NCBI RefSeq assembly: GCF_000317695.1
Contig: NC_019771.1
Span: 4,206,001-4,270,000 of the forward strand
Direction of reading: 5' to 3'
DNA: 64,000 bases
Origin: Anabaena cylindrica PCC 7122
GTDB lineage: Bacteria > Cyanobacteriota > Cyanobacteriia > Cyanobacteriales > Nostocaceae
In this document: in pieces, positions 51,677-64,000 of the stretch
Layout of the letters: every line of letters begins with the position of its first letter
Position numbering within the stretch: the first letter of the stretch is position 1
Position numbers and translations under genes: made by a program
Notes under the pieces: model-generated
The model's input: the letters and a program-made list of their open reading frames with translations, nothing else
Told to the model about the DNA's origin: nothing
The model's database searches: none

Positions 51677-52132
51677 TTAAATGTTGAGGTCGCGCAAAGC
51701 CAGACGAATTTGCTCCATACGTCTGCGATTGACTCCAAGATCAGAATCGCCCACGCGAGAAGCTGAACGTATATGAATTACTGGCTCATTGGCAGGTAAA
51801 TAAAATTCTACATCATCAATAAATTTGAAAATACGACTTTTAGAAAGAGCATGAATGTAATTATCTGTTTGTTCTATTACTTCTGTCCGGGGTACAACTG
51901 ATAAAACTTTTAGTAATGCTTCTCTAGCTTGATCATGGTCTAAATGATAGGGAATTGCTTCAATGGTGTGTTTAGCATCAGCATTTTGACTAACAACACA
52001 ATTAGGGGAAGCTGGACAAGAGGTGAGATGACCTGACTCAATTCCTAAAGCCCAAGTAATTTCAGGAAATATTAAAATATTTATGGTTAAAAGTATTGCG
52101 AAAATAACACCCTGTAATTTCTGTGAAAACAT
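51677..52132 (-). CDS. DUF1499 exported protein
   Basis: 151 aa. An N-terminal signal peptide (about 1-28) precedes GHLTSCPASPNCVVSQNADAKHTIEAIPY, the typical opening of DUF1499, and later FIDDVEFYLPANEPVIHIRSASRVGDSDLGVNRRRMEQIR, its most conserved part. Function unknown; it is probably periplasmic or in the thylakoid lumen. It is on the same strand as the EVE gene, about 90 bases upstream of it. Confidence 0.93.
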   Translation of the reverse strand: MFSQKLQGVIFAILLTINILIFPEITWALGIESGHLTSCPASPNCVVSQNADAKHTIEAIPYHLDHDQAREALLKVLSVVPRTEVIEQTDNYIHALSKSRIFKFIDDVEFYLPANEPVIHIRSASRVGDSDLGVNRRRMEQIRLALRDLNI

Positions 52133-52594
52133 ATTTTTTCTGATGGCTACAATTACAATATCTAGTTTATCGAACAGAATTCAAGAGTCAGGAGTCAGAA
52201 TTTTTCTGACAATCCAGAAGGACCAGAAGCAATATTAACATATATCGCTCCTAAATGAGATATCTATTCCTGAGAGCCGTAAGCATAACATTTATTTGTT
52301 CTCTGCCTCCGCACCCTGTGAGTTTCCGTGCTATGTGCTGTGTGAACGTTGAAATGACTTGTTCATAAATGAAAAACAATTGCTATATCAAAGGTTAAAT
52401 TAGCGATCGCGTCCTGTTGTTTTTGCATTGCCAATCTTGGGTGTAATATGGAGTGGGGATCGCTATTGTCTATCCCAATTCAAACCACCTACAGCAACAT
52501 CTACACTTTTGTCAAGACTAGACATAGGGGGTCTAACCCCTGGTATCTTAGTTATACGGGGATCAACATTACATGATTATGGAGGTGCATCATT
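52133..52594. other. Non-coding leader region
   Basis: No gene is supported. A fragment of heptamer repeat (52,182-52,200) and A/T-rich DNA precede a compact GC-rich hairpin cluster at 52,518-52,541, 54 bases before the next start codon. Confidence 0.6.
52518..52541 (+). promoter_or_regulatory. Two mutually exclusive leader hairpins
   Basis: TAGAC (52518-52522) can pair with GTCTA (52531-52535). AGGGG (52526-52530) can pair with CCCCT (52537-52541) across the same GTCTA. The two stems cannot form together, a layout found in RNA switches or attenuators, but the stems are only 5 bp. Confidence 0.25.
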
Positions 52595-53092
52595 ATGCTT
52601 AGGGGTAACACCAAGAAACAATTTACTCATTACCCTCTAATGGGGTTATTAGTTACAGGAGTGCTAGGTGCATATTCAACCATTGAAAACATTGGTTATG
52701 GCAAGGAAATCCATACTGACCAAAAATTAGCTTACTTAACACCTCCGGCTAAATCTAATAAAGCCACTGCGGTAAAAACTTCTAACTCTATCAAAACCCT
52801 AGATGAAAAAAAAGCTTTCAATTTAGTCTGGAATTTACCACAAGTGCAACGCAAAGCACGAGAAATTGCCAGTCTTTCTAGAGGGAGTATAAAACTTGCA
52901 GCAGTTGTTGAAAGTTCTCCTACTACAGATACGCCTTTTTATGTAGTTAGCGTGTTTGAAAATCATCCAGACAAAACTACTAGTCCAGTTTATTGGTTTC
53001 GCGTGTCCAGTTCTAGTGGTGTCGTTGAGCCTTTAGATTTGGTGCAGAACCAATATATAGCATTAGAAAAATGGAATCCTGATGGACGATGA
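52595..53092 (+). CDS. Exported hypothetical protein
   Basis: 165 aa. GGAGGTG seven bases before the ATG is one of the best ribosome binding sites in the window. A hydrophobic segment (PLMGLLVTGVLGAYSTI) provides a signal or anchor. The C-terminal part (FYVVSVFENHPDKTTSPVYWFRVSSSSGVVEPLDL) resembles the last strands of a PepSY-like domain, but the match is weak. Function unknown. Confidence 0.75.
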   Translation: MLRGNTKKQFTHYPLMGLLVTGVLGAYSTIENIGYGKEIHTDQKLAYLTPPAKSNKATAVKTSNSIKTLDEKKAFNLVWNLPQVQRKAREIASLSRGSIKLAAVVESSPTTDTPFYVVSVFENHPDKTTSPVYWFRVSSSSGVVEPLDLVQNQYIALEKWNPDGR

Positions 53093-53204
53093 TAACAGTT
53101 GTCAGGTTGTAGTGGACTAACTTACTACTACAAATCGTTTTCCCCTTATTTCTACTCCTTGCATTTTGCCTTTTTTTGATAAAAAACTCTTTTTAGTAAT
53201 AAAA

Positions 53205-53417
53205 ATGTCTGAACAAAAGCTTATAAACCCTTGGAATTATAAACCTTGGTGGTGTCAACCTTGGTCGATAATACTTACGGCGATAACTTTAATTAGCGGT
53301 AGCTGGTTAATATTTAAAATCATCTGGTTAACAATTCTCGTTGCGATACCTCTATTAATTTGGATGGGATTTTTTGTATTAATCTGGCCAAAACTCATGA
53401 TTCAAAGTGGTGTTTTG

Positions 53418-53444
<27 letters not shown>
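53205..53444 (+). CDS. Small membrane protein, DUF6737-like
   Basis: 79 aa from the ATG at 53205 (MSEQKLINPWNYKPWW); the frame opens 39 bases earlier at a TTG, but the ATG is preferred. Two hydrophobic segments (ILTAITLISGSWLIFKIIW and ILVAIPLLIWMGFFVLIW) form a helical hairpin in the membrane. The N-terminal WNYKPWWCQPWSI pattern is found in small cyanobacterial proteins of unknown function. The last ten residues (LEQGIGNGE) are encoded by GGGAATA-type repeat DNA, so the native C-terminus has probably been replaced. Confidence 0.7.
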
Positions 53445-53515
<71 letters not shown>

Positions 53516-53525
53516 CAATTACCTA

Positions 53526-54116
53526 TTAATTAACAACTTGGTTACCATGACTACGAGGATCATCTTGATTACCATCAGCTGATATTGGGGCTGAGAATTT
53601 AGAAGTCTGTCCGCTGGCTTGGGCATAAGGAAGGGCAGAACCACCTATTAAGGCTTCTAAGTTACTGGACATTACAGAACGGGGTATATCGCCAATTGCT
53701 TCGGCTACAGCCTCTCCTTGCTTGCCCAAAAACACAAAATGGGGAATGCCATCTACGCGATATTTGAGCATTTCTGGCAGCCATTTGGTATTATCTACAT
53801 TCAACATGACAAAATTTAGCTTGTCTGCATACTGCTGTTTTAACAAGGCCATATCAGGAGCCATTTTTTGGCAGACGGTACACCAATCAGCATAGAATTC
53901 TACTAAAGTGGGTTGATTATTGGTGAGAGCAACTTCTAAGGGTGTGGAATCTTGATCTAATTGGGTGAGGGAAACTGAGTCTGTCTGGGTTCGGAGTCCT
54001 AAAAATAGCGCTAAACTTAGTGCGATCGCTACAATGACAATGAGGAAGTTTCTCATACGTCTGCCAAAGGTAGATTCAGGCTTGATGGGAGAATTCACAG
54101 GTGCATCTGTACTCAT
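53526..54116 (-). CDS. Membrane-anchored thioredoxin-like protein (TxlA/HCF164 type)
   Basis: 196 aa. A single transmembrane helix (about 22-41) anchors a thioredoxin domain with the active site WCTVC (Cys about 79 and 82), preceded by VEFYADW and followed by the cis-proline region DGIPHFVFL. In plants HCF164 passes reducing power across the thylakoid for cytochrome assembly; the cyanobacterial relatives are of this form. The tail after about residue 165 is Ser/Asn-rich and unstructured. It is divergent from the ferredoxin gene, with 45 bases between start codons. Confidence 0.92.
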   Translation of the reverse strand: MSTDAPVNSPIKPESTFGRRMRNFLIVIVAIALSLALFLGLRTQTDSVSLTQLDQDSTPLEVALTNNQPTLVEFYADWCTVCQKMAPDMALLKQQYADKLNFVMLNVDNTKWLPEMLKYRVDGIPHFVFLGKQGEAVAEAIGDIPRSVMSSNLEALIGGSALPYAQASGQTSKFSAPISADGNQDDPRSHGNQVVN

Positions 54117-54161
54117 AATTTCTTTATTAAAACTTATTAAGTATTTTCATTTTACCTATTT

Positions 54162-54566
54162 ATGAAAAAACGAGTTACTCTCACCTTTCCTAAACGTGCT
54201 ATTCAAATGCCTGTTACTTACCGACTAGCAAAAGATTTCAACGTTGCAGCTAATATTATCCGCGCTCAAGTTGCCCCCAATCAAATTGGTAAATTGGTAG
54301 TGGAACTATCGGGAGATATTGATCAATTGGATGCAGCGATTGAGTGGATGCGATCGCAGCACATCAGTGTTTCCCATAATTTAGGGGAAATTGTGATTGA
54401 CGAAGATGTATGCGTTGACTGTGGTTTGTGTACTGGGGTGTGTCCGACTGAAGCCCTCTCCCTCAATCCAGCGACTTATAAACTCACCTTCACGCGATCG
54501 CGCTGCATTGTCTGTGAACAGTGTATTCCCACTTGTCCAGTACAAGCTATCTCAACTAATCTCTAA
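54162..54566 (+). CDS. NIL domain plus 2[4Fe-4S] ferredoxin
   Basis: 134 aa. Residues 1-75 are a NIL domain (RVTLTFPKRAIQMPVTYRLAKDF, then LVVELSGDIDQLDAAIEWMRSQ). Two CxxCxxCxxxCP iron-sulfur motifs follow (CVDCGLCTGVCP and CIVCEQCIPTCP). NIL-ferredoxins are common in cyanobacteria and green sulfur bacteria; the NIL part is thought to bind a small sulfur-containing ligand, and some members take part in sulfur transfer. The role here is not known. The start codon is clear. Confidence 0.95.
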   Translation: MKKRVTLTFPKRAIQMPVTYRLAKDFNVAANIIRAQVAPNQIGKLVVELSGDIDQLDAAIEWMRSQHISVSHNLGEIVIDEDVCVDCGLCTGVCPTEALSLNPATYKLTFTRSRCIVCEQCIPTCPVQAISTNL

Positions 54567-54977
54567 AAACTGCCCAGTCAACCTGATGTTACTTCACTTA
54601 ATTTTTATTTATTTAAATACACAAGTGATAGTTAGCAAGTCACGCACATTTATCTTAAATAATCAAGTATCTCAAGATATAAAATATTGTTACAGCGGAT
54701 TGCAGATCAATAGACATCGACCAAATTTAAATATGCATATCCTAGAACCCTTGTAGAGAAGTGACATGGGTAGAGATTCTCGTCTTTACATTCTTTTTCA
54801 CTCCTATGTCTAATGAGTTACAGAATTTAAATTCAAAGCCAGACACCAAGCCAGTTTTACTCCTGACGCTGCTGTAAGTATCAACTGGTTTAAAAAAATA
54901 TATGAAAGATATAGAGGTTAATTTTTGACTAGTGCTATCATGCAAAAAACCTGTTAAATAGTTAATTATTATCAAGT
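54567..54977. other. Non-coding stretch, nothing recognised
   Basis: A/T-rich DNA with fragments of repeats. Open frames here (for example minus 54,742-55,002) lack codon or family support. The promoter of the CHAD gene must lie within it. Confidence 0.6.
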
Positions 54978-55979
54978 ATGACTTTAGCCACAACCACAAC
55001 AATCAAAACTCTAGGAGACTGTGCATATCAAGCAATTGAAAAACACTTTAAGAAAACTATAAAATGGGAAAAATCAGTCAAAAAAGATGAAGATCCAGAA
55101 GCAGTACACCAAATGCGTGTAGGGATGCGTCGTCTACGTACGGCTGTTAGTAGATTTGAGAGATATTTAAGTTTACCAAAATCAGTCAGTGACAAAAATA
55201 TCGGTAAACTTGCCCGAATTTTAGGTAGTCTTAGAGATTTAGATGTACTCGAAGAAATTCTGGAAAAGAATTACAAACCCCATTTAGTTGAAAGAGAACA
55301 AGAATTTCTACAAACAGCAATTACTGCATTACATAAAGAACGGGAAGCTGCATTTTCTCATGTTCAGAAAACATTTAAAGATGAAATTTATAAATCTTTA
55401 AAAAATAAATGTGAAGATTGGTTAAAAAATCCCAGTTATCAAACTTTCTCATCTGTACCCATTCATCACGTGTTGCCAGATTTACTTTCACCAGAAGTTA
55501 GTGAATTTTGCTTACATCCAGGATGGCTAATTGGTACTAAAATTGTTAAATCAGAAATAGTAGTGCAAACAAAATGGACACCAACCCAATTAGAAGAACA
55601 TCTCAAAATAGAAGGTGAAACCCTGCATAGTTTACGGAAACAAGCCAAACGTCTCCGTTACCAAATGGAGTTATTTACTGAATTATATGGTGAGTCTTTT
55701 GCCGCCCAGATTAATGATGTCAAAAATATCCAAGAAATCTTGGGAATGATCCAAGATAATATGGTTTTACATGAGTGGTTAGAGAATATTTTCAAATCAG
55801 AACTTGACAATCAATTACAAGGGCTAACGACATTATTAGCTGCAAATCGTTATCAATTATGGCAAGAATGGCAACCACTACAACAACGTTATTTACAAGC
55901 AGAGGCTAGATATAATTTACATTTAGCCGTACTACAACCTACGGTTTCGGACAATGAAGCAAAGGAAACAAAAGATTAA
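54978..55979 (+). CDS. CHAD-domain protein
   Basis: 333 aa. The family signature EAVHQMRVGMRRLRTAVSRFERYL (about residues 41-65) and the second basic helix LHSLRKQAKRLRYQMELFTELYG mark a CHAD domain, an all-helical protein rich in His/Arg/Lys that binds polyphosphate. Members are often found near polyphosphate enzymes; the ppx gene lies 32 kb away in this window. No adjacent CYTH domain is present. Probably cytoplasmic and linked to polyphosphate granules. Confidence 0.94.
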   Translation: MTLATTTTIKTLGDCAYQAIEKHFKKTIKWEKSVKKDEDPEAVHQMRVGMRRLRTAVSRFERYLSLPKSVSDKNIGKLARILGSLRDLDVLEEILEKNYKPHLVEREQEFLQTAITALHKEREAAFSHVQKTFKDEIYKSLKNKCEDWLKNPSYQTFSSVPIHHVLPDLLSPEVSEFCLHPGWLIGTKIVKSEIVVQTKWTPTQLEEHLKIEGETLHSLRKQAKRLRYQMELFTELYGESFAAQINDVKNIQEILGMIQDNMVLHEWLENIFKSELDNQLQGLTTLLAANRYQLWQEWQPLQQRYLQAEARYNLHLAVLQPTVSDNEAKETKD

Positions 55980-56132
55980 TTTATAATGTGCCTAAATACA
56001 GCAGATTGAAATTAAATCAATTTCATGTGAGGCTGCACAGAATAATGACATCAATTGAACTATCCATCTTTATCTACGTTTATCTGTGGTCAATTATTCT
56101 TGATGTCTCTGATTTAAGAAATTGGGGGTTTA

Positions 56133-56170
56133 AACACACCAATTTTTTTACAATTGATGATTGGTGTGTT
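56133..56170. terminator. 11-bp inverted repeat between convergent genes
   Basis: AACACACCAAT (56133-56143) and ATTGGTGTGTT (56160-56170), perfect arms with a T-rich loop. Its position between the convergent CHAD and amidase genes suggests a shared transcription end, though no T run follows the stem on either strand. Confidence 0.5.
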
Positions 56171-56212
56171 AAATAAGCCTAATACACCATGCTTTTAGGG
56201 GAAAAGTTGATA

Positions 56213-57157
56213 CTAACCAATCAATTTTTGCCAAGTCATAGCCCCGACAATTCCATCAGCAGTTAAACCATTCTGCTGTTGAAATTTCTTAATTGCCCCT
56301 TCTGTTTGTGGGCCGTAGATCCCATCAGGAGTAGCACCTACACGAAATTGCAAGTATCTGATTACCACACCACTAGTATGGGTTCCTTGGACAACTCGCT
56401 TGGCTAATATCTCGTTCAATGCAGTCCAAGTGGTACTACTTGCTGCCATTCCCGTTGGGAGAATTCCTACAAGTTTCTGAAATTTTTCAACAGCAGAAGT
56501 TGTTGCCGGTCCAGTGATGCCATCTTCGACTAAAGTTTTACCATTTCTATCGGTGATTTTGAGTTGATTTAAGGTTTTTTGTAACCTCAGAATACTAGTA
56601 TCTTTGTTCCCTGCCTCATCTGGGATGGAATTCACAGGGGCAGATGCAACTTTACCAGTTAAGCCTTTAACGATCGCACTAGCCATTGCTTCGCCATCAT
56701 ATAGTTGCATATCTTTTGCCGAATCAATAAAGCAACATTCAATGAGAATTCCTGGCATATTTGTATTTCTAATCACATACAAATGAGAACCATTCTTGAC
56801 ACCGCGATTAAAAAAGCCTAACTTGATGATTTCATCTAATACTGGTTGGGCAATTTTTCTGCCAGCATCGCTTTGGGCAAATATTTCGGTGCCATTAGCT
56901 TTTCCATTAAAGGCATTAAAATGAATAGAAACAAAAATATCAACTTTGTTTCTATTAGCTGTATCACAACGTCTACCAAGAGATTGACCTACTGTACTAG
57001 CACTAGCGGGTTTACAGGGTATTACTTCATGTCCTAGACTTTTTAACTTAGCTATAACTTTATTACCTATCTCCACAGTTAAATTATCTTCAACTTTAAT
57101 GCCTCTAGCCCCAGTATCTGGAGGACAATTATGCCCGATATCAATGCCAAATTTCAT
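56213..57157 (-). CDS. N-acetylmuramoyl-L-alanine amidase with two peptidoglycan-binding domains
   Basis: 314 aa. Amidase_3 domain at residues 1-170: MKFGIDIGHN, the zinc-binding His in VSIHFNAF, NGTEIFAQ and the catalytic Glu in ILIECCFIDS, all intact, unlike the hydrolase at 810-2162. Two PG_binding_1 domains follow (about 190-245 and 262-314; GITGPATTSAVEKFQKL and GIYGPQTEGAIKKFQQQNGLTADGIVG). The enzyme cleaves the lactyl-peptide bond of peptidoglycan. No signal peptide is visible, so it may depend on lysis or an unusual export route, or be a phage-like remnant. The ATG start is unambiguous. Confidence 0.92.
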   Translation of the reverse strand: MKFGIDIGHNCPPDTGARGIKVEDNLTVEIGNKVIAKLKSLGHEVIPCKPASASTVGQSLGRRCDTANRNKVDIFVSIHFNAFNGKANGTEIFAQSDAGRKIAQPVLDEIIKLGFFNRGVKNGSHLYVIRNTNMPGILIECCFIDSAKDMQLYDGEAMASAIVKGLTGKVASAPVNSIPDEAGNKDTSILRLQKTLNQLKITDRNGKTLVEDGITGPATTSAVEKFQKLVGILPTGMAASSTTWTALNEILAKRVVQGTHTSGVVIRYLQFRVGATPDGIYGPQTEGAIKKFQQQNGLTADGIVGAMTWQKLIG

Positions 57158-57671
57158 AGTGTATCCTCAACTTGCTTTCAAAATATCTAAAGAAGAAAAT
57201 TTGCTTGTTTGGGATTTTTTGTAGTCAAAAAACACAGGTTTATGATATCACATACAGCAGGAGTCAGAAGTCAGGAATCAAGACTCATGAGTACAACCCT
57301 TTTGATACTCGGTTTCTGGTTTAAATTTCATACTTCATTTACCTACAATCTGCCACATCATAATTTAACCAAATTAGTAGTAAACTACGTCTACTTTGAA
57401 ACCAATAGTTTTTGCTTAATCGGGTTTTGTTCCCAAATCCTATACCTTCCCTGTTAAGAGTTCCCTTTTGAAAAATTCCAGTTTTCAACTTGGATGAGGT
57501 TTAACTAGAGATTTAGGCAATCATAATATAACTGAGATGTCAGCATCAGTTCTGTCAGCTAATGGTTATCAGCAAAAAGGCTGAAATCTAACCATGATAG
57601 GTAGATATTCCCACCATGAACCTGCAAAAATGTTTAAGATAAAAGCAAAGAAAGATTTAATAACTTAAGGC
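57158..57671. other. Non-coding stretch between amidase and BchH genes
   Basis: This contains the divergent promoters. Heptamer remnants (AGTCAGAAGTCAGGAATCA, about 57,260-57,280) are visible. No gene is supported. Purine-rich DNA without a canonical binding site precedes the BchH start. Confidence 0.6.
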
Positions 57672-61406
<3,735 letters not shown>

Positions 61407-61428
61407 ACAATTCAAAATCAATAGTAGG

Positions 61429-61455
61429 TTGGGTTAAACGAAGTGAAACCCAACA
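61429..61455. repeat. GTTGGGTT/AACCCAAC inverted repeat
   Basis: 8-bp arms (61429-61436 and 61448-61455) around AAACGAAGTGA, starting 23 bases after the BchH stop codon. The same motif occurs at 26,416-26,456. It may stabilise the 3' end of the BchH mRNA. Confidence 0.65.
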
Positions 61456-61834
61456 TATTTACAATTACAATTTTCCAGAGAAGCAAGAAAGAACATCTGC
61501 TAGATAATTTTAGTTTTTACTTCTGATAAAAGGTTTTAGCTACTATGCACTCTGTAATGACAGAAAACAAGCTTATTTGACAGCCTGTATTAATCCTCGT
61601 GGAGTATTACTGTGATTTCATCTCAATTCGTGCAAAATCGGTACAAATACGATTTAAATTTGAGTCGTTTGCTGCTTTGGATTTTAGGTCAAGATATTCT
61701 GAGAGATGAAAACTGTATAATATGGGCGCAATTGTTTCTTCCTCCCAATGGCGTAGTGGCGACTGATAGACATAACTCTAGGACTGACGCACTCAGCCAA
61801 GTTGAGAACGGTAGAATAGGCGTTTCAACTTCTG

Positions 61835-61868
61835 GAGAGATTCTTCGCTGCGCTCAGAATGACAGTTT
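61835..61868 (+). repeat. Dispersed GAGATTCTTCGCTGCGCTCAG repeat
   Basis: GAGAGATTCTTCGCTGCG continuing CTCAGAATGACAG is a phrase widely repeated between genes of many bacteria. Its presence makes the surrounding open frame unlikely to be coding. Confidence 0.55.
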
Positions 61869-62215
61869 TCCATTTCAGTGCGTGAGTCCTGAACTCTTTA
61901 AGGAAAAAGCTTAAATTTAATTAAGCGGGTTTTCCAGTACCTTTAGTAAGTTCAATTAAATTTGAAAATTACTCTTTACTATAAAAATATGTATTAGTCA
62001 ATCTGTCTTTAGGCAGAGTTGTCCCTATCTCTCTAGATAGATGAGGTATAAGGGAGATAAGTTATATCTTCAGTTATGAGACATTGATAGGATTTCCTTG
62101 GGTGGAAACTACATAGTTGTTAAAGCTTTTCCTTGCATAATTACAGCTAACCTATAAACCAATTTCTCTGCCATATATCCCTCCCTTCAAAAGAGGCATT
62201 AGTGACTTCAAAATT

Positions 62216-62264
62216 ATCCATCCACAGGTTCTAATTTTTATAGAGACTATGGATGGATTTTTTT
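62216..62264 (+). terminator. Terminator-like hairpin with T run
   Basis: ATCCATCCA (62216-62224) pairs with TGGATGGAT (62250-62258), followed by a run of seven T on the plus strand. It lies 850 bases beyond bchH, so it would end either a very long 3' region or a separate, unidentified plus-strand transcript. Confidence 0.45.
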
Positions 62265-62271
62265 AACCGAA

Positions 62272-64000
62272 TTAGCTGAGAATTAGTTTTTGGAAACTTG
62301 GCTCATGCTTAATATCATCAAAATCTATATCAGTTGCAGCATCTTCCTTATAACTAGGTTTAAGTTGAATTGCTGTTTGTAGATTTTCTAAAGCTAATTC
62401 TACTTCTCTCTGTAGCGCATAACAGGCTGCTTTATTGTAATAAGCACTAGGATAGTCTGATTTGATTTCTAGCGTTTTGTCAAAATCAGCGATCGCTTCG
62501 TCATCCCTTCCTAATCTTACCAAAGTGTAACCACGTTTATCTAAAATCTTAGGAGAATTGGGTTGAAATTGCAGCGCTTGATCAAAAGATGCAAGTGCAT
62601 CTTCATAACGTTCTAACTCTACCAAAGACAAACCCCGATTTAACCAAGCTACACCATCATCTGGCTGAATTTGGGTAGCTTTATCAAAACAGTTAAAGGC
62701 TTCTTTATGTTTTCCTAAGTTCCCGCAAGCAACACCAATATCACACCAAGCTTGATGATAATCAGGTTTAATTTTGATAGCTTGGTTGTAAGAAGCAATA
62801 GCTTCTTTATAGCGTTTTAGTCTATTCAAAATAATACCACGTTTGAGCCAAATTTCTGCATCATCAGATTTAATGTTTACCGCTTGCTCATAAATAGCAA
62901 AAGCATCTTCATAACGTTTTTCTGAAAACAGCATATCTGCTTCTTTAGTATAATCATCAGCAGAAACTTCTGGTTGAGGTGCTTCTGATTCTGATATTGT
63001 TTCCAGTTTTGGCGTAGGTTTAACTTCTTTTAACTCTTCTAAAATAACATCTTTATGCTGTTGAGCATCTAATTGTAAGTCTGAAAGTTGGTTCACAAAT
63101 TCAGCTTCTAATTTTTTCAAATTCTCCAGAATTATCAATTTTTGTTTTTTAGCATCAGTTTGAATTTCTGAAACCTGAGAAGTAAATTCTCCACCGGATA
63201 CTTCTAAATTTTCAATAATTTGCTGTTGCCGAACTTGAGCAGTATTCTGTAATTCTGCAAGCTGATTAACAAATTCGGATTCTAACTTCTGTAAGTTTTC
63301 TAAAATTATCAATTTGTTTTCTTGAACATCAGTTTGAATATCTGAGAATTGAGAAGTAAATTCTCTACCAGATATTTCTAAATTATCAATAATTTGTTGT
63401 TGACGAACTTGAGCAGCATTTTGTAATTCTGCAAGCTGATTTACAAGTTCAGAGTCTAACTTTTGCAAATTTTTCTGAATCAGCGCTTGCTGTTGTTGAA
63501 CATCAGTGTAAATATCTGAAAACTGAGAAATAAATTCTCCACCAGATGTTGCTAAATTTTCAATAATTTGCTGTTGATGAACTTGAGCAGCATTCTGTAG
63601 TTCTGCAAGTTGGTGAGAGAATTCTAATTGTAAATTAACCAAACTATCAAAGACATTATCTTTTTGGGTTAGAGCATCAATTTGTAATTCTGCAATTTGT
63701 GATTTAAATAAATTATTTAGATTTTCTAAATGCTCTATAGTTATATCTTTTTGGTTTTTAGCATCTATCTGAAATTGAGATAATTCAGCCGTAAATTCTG
63801 ACTGTAATTTTGAGATACTTTCAAAAGTATAATCTTTATGCTGTAAAGCTTCTGACCCTAACCCATGAATTTGAGATATCAACTGAGAACGGGATTGTTC
63901 AATATCATTAACAGCAATATCTTTTTGGCTTTCCAGTTCTAACTTCAGTCTAGTAAATTGAGCAACTAAATCAGCTTCTAATTTTTTAGCATTTTCAATG
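62272..64000 (-). CDS. Coiled-coil and TPR protein, 5' end outside window
   Basis: The frame is open to the right edge (576 codons visible), so the true start is not in the window. The N-terminal two thirds consist of a repeated coiled-coil unit of about 40-46 residues (ENLEVSGGEFTSQVSEIQTDAKKQ and QKLESEFVNQLAELQNTAQV), repeated about six times with small changes. From about 63,000 downward come five TPR motifs (YEDAFAIYEQAVNIKSDDAEIWLKRG, YKEAIASYNQAIKIKPDYHQAW and so on). Such proteins serve as scaffolds. The partner and location are unknown. Confidence 0.85.
   Translation of the reverse strand, partial: IENAKKLEADLVAQFTRLKLELESQKDIAVNDIEQSRSQLISQIHGLGSEALQHKDYTFESISKLQSEFTAELSQFQIDAKNQKDITIEHLENLNNLFKSQIAELQIDALTQKDNVFDSLVNLQLEFSHQLAELQNAAQVHQQQIIENLATSGGEFISQFSDIYTDVQQQQALIQKNLQKLDSELVNQLAELQNAAQVRQQQIIDNLEISGREFTSQFSDIQTDVQENKLIILENLQKLESEFVNQLAELQNTAQVRQQQIIENLEVSGGEFTSQVSEIQTDAKKQKLIILENLKKLEAEFVNQLSDLQLDAQQHKDVILEELKEVKPTPKLETISESEAPQPEVSADDYTKEADMLFSEKRYEDAFAIYEQAVNIKSDDAEIWLKRGIILNRLKRYKEAIASYNQAIKIKPDYHQAWCDIGVACGNLGKHKEAFNCFDKATQIQPDDGVAWLNRGLSLVELERYEDALASFDQALQFQPNSPKILDKRGYTLVRLGRDDEAIADFDKTLEIKSDYPSAYYNKAACYALQREVELALENLQTAIQLKPSYKEDAATDIDFDDIKHEPSFQKLILS

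Larger units (their letters stand above)
61407..62271. other. Non-coding stretch with dispersed repeats
   Basis: 865 bases. It contains an inverted repeat at 61,429-61,455, a plus-strand open frame at 61,612-61,914 that I do not accept as a gene because its second half is a dispersed repeat, and a terminator-like hairpin at 62,216. Nothing else is recognised. Confidence 0.55.

Noticed and set aside
55988..56176. 62-codon frame after the CHAD gene
   Set aside because: It covers the convergent inverted repeat and has no recognisable features.
61612..61914. 100-codon plus-strand frame after bchH
   Set aside because: Its second half is the dispersed GAGATTCTTCGCTGCG repeat; there is no family match, and the terminator-like hairpin is 300 bases further on.

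Overview
The window comes from a filamentous cyanobacterium, most likely Nostocales. The evidence is abundant HIP1-type GCGATCGC sites, arrays of GTCAGGA/TCCTGAC-type heptanucleotide repeats, and cyanobacterial genes: a BchH/ChlH-type magnesium chelatase subunit, a UbiA prenyltransferase of the plastoquinone type, a thylakoid-type membrane thioredoxin, DUF3727, a NIL-ferredoxin and a CHAD protein. No rRNA, tRNA or CRISPR array was recognised.

Positions 1-23,300 are mainly chromosomal housekeeping and signalling. They hold a partial DUF6174 protein, a peptidoglycan hydrolase whose amidase domain has lost key residues, dnaG, a sensor kinase with two response regulators (one with GGDEF-EAL output), the block GNAT - ruvX - DUF3727 - yqeG with proB beyond it, a PhnD-like binding protein next to a histidine kinase, a UbiA prenyltransferase and an exopolyphosphatase. 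Positions 23,576-27,969 carry a TerY-type triad (vWA protein, PP2C phosphatase, kinase). The kinase is fused to a seven-blade WD40 domain, and its 3' end runs antisense through a pentapeptide-repeat gene to a stop codon inside an insertion-sequence end.

Positions 28,300-47,700 are the most unusual part: a compact secondary-metabolite island marked by transposon scars. On the minus strand, in order of transcription, it encodes a BacA/AerD-like prephenate decarboxylase, a BacB/AerE-like bicupin, an AroQ chorismate mutase, a class-IV aminotransferase fused to a GNAT domain, a histone-deacetylase-type amidohydrolase, two NRPS proteins (C-A-T, then TubC-C-A-T-E-C) and a fused PabA-PabB synthase with the PIKGT motif of aminodeoxychorismate synthases. 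A MATE exporter lies on the plus strand inside the island. Together these suggest a route chorismate -> 4-amino-4-deoxychorismate -> 4-amino-4-deoxyprephenate -> decarboxylation and isomerisation -> transamination. The product would be a non-aromatic 4-amino-cyclohexadienyl-alanine, comparable to amiclenomycin or to an amino version of the bacilysin/Choi precursors. It would be joined to a short peptide built by two NRPS modules with nearly identical adenylation domains and released by a terminal condensation domain. The acetyltransferase domain, the deacetylase and the exporter could form a self-protection and activation set. The product and the pathway order are inference.

Positions 47,850-64,000 return to ordinary genes: proline iminopeptidase, murG, EVE and DUF1499 proteins, thioredoxin, ferredoxin, CHAD, an amidase, a BchH paralogue and a partial TPR/coiled-coil protein. 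The BchH gene carries three different dispersed-repeat sequences read in frame. Repeat and IS sequences also supply the 3' ends of several other ORFs in the window.
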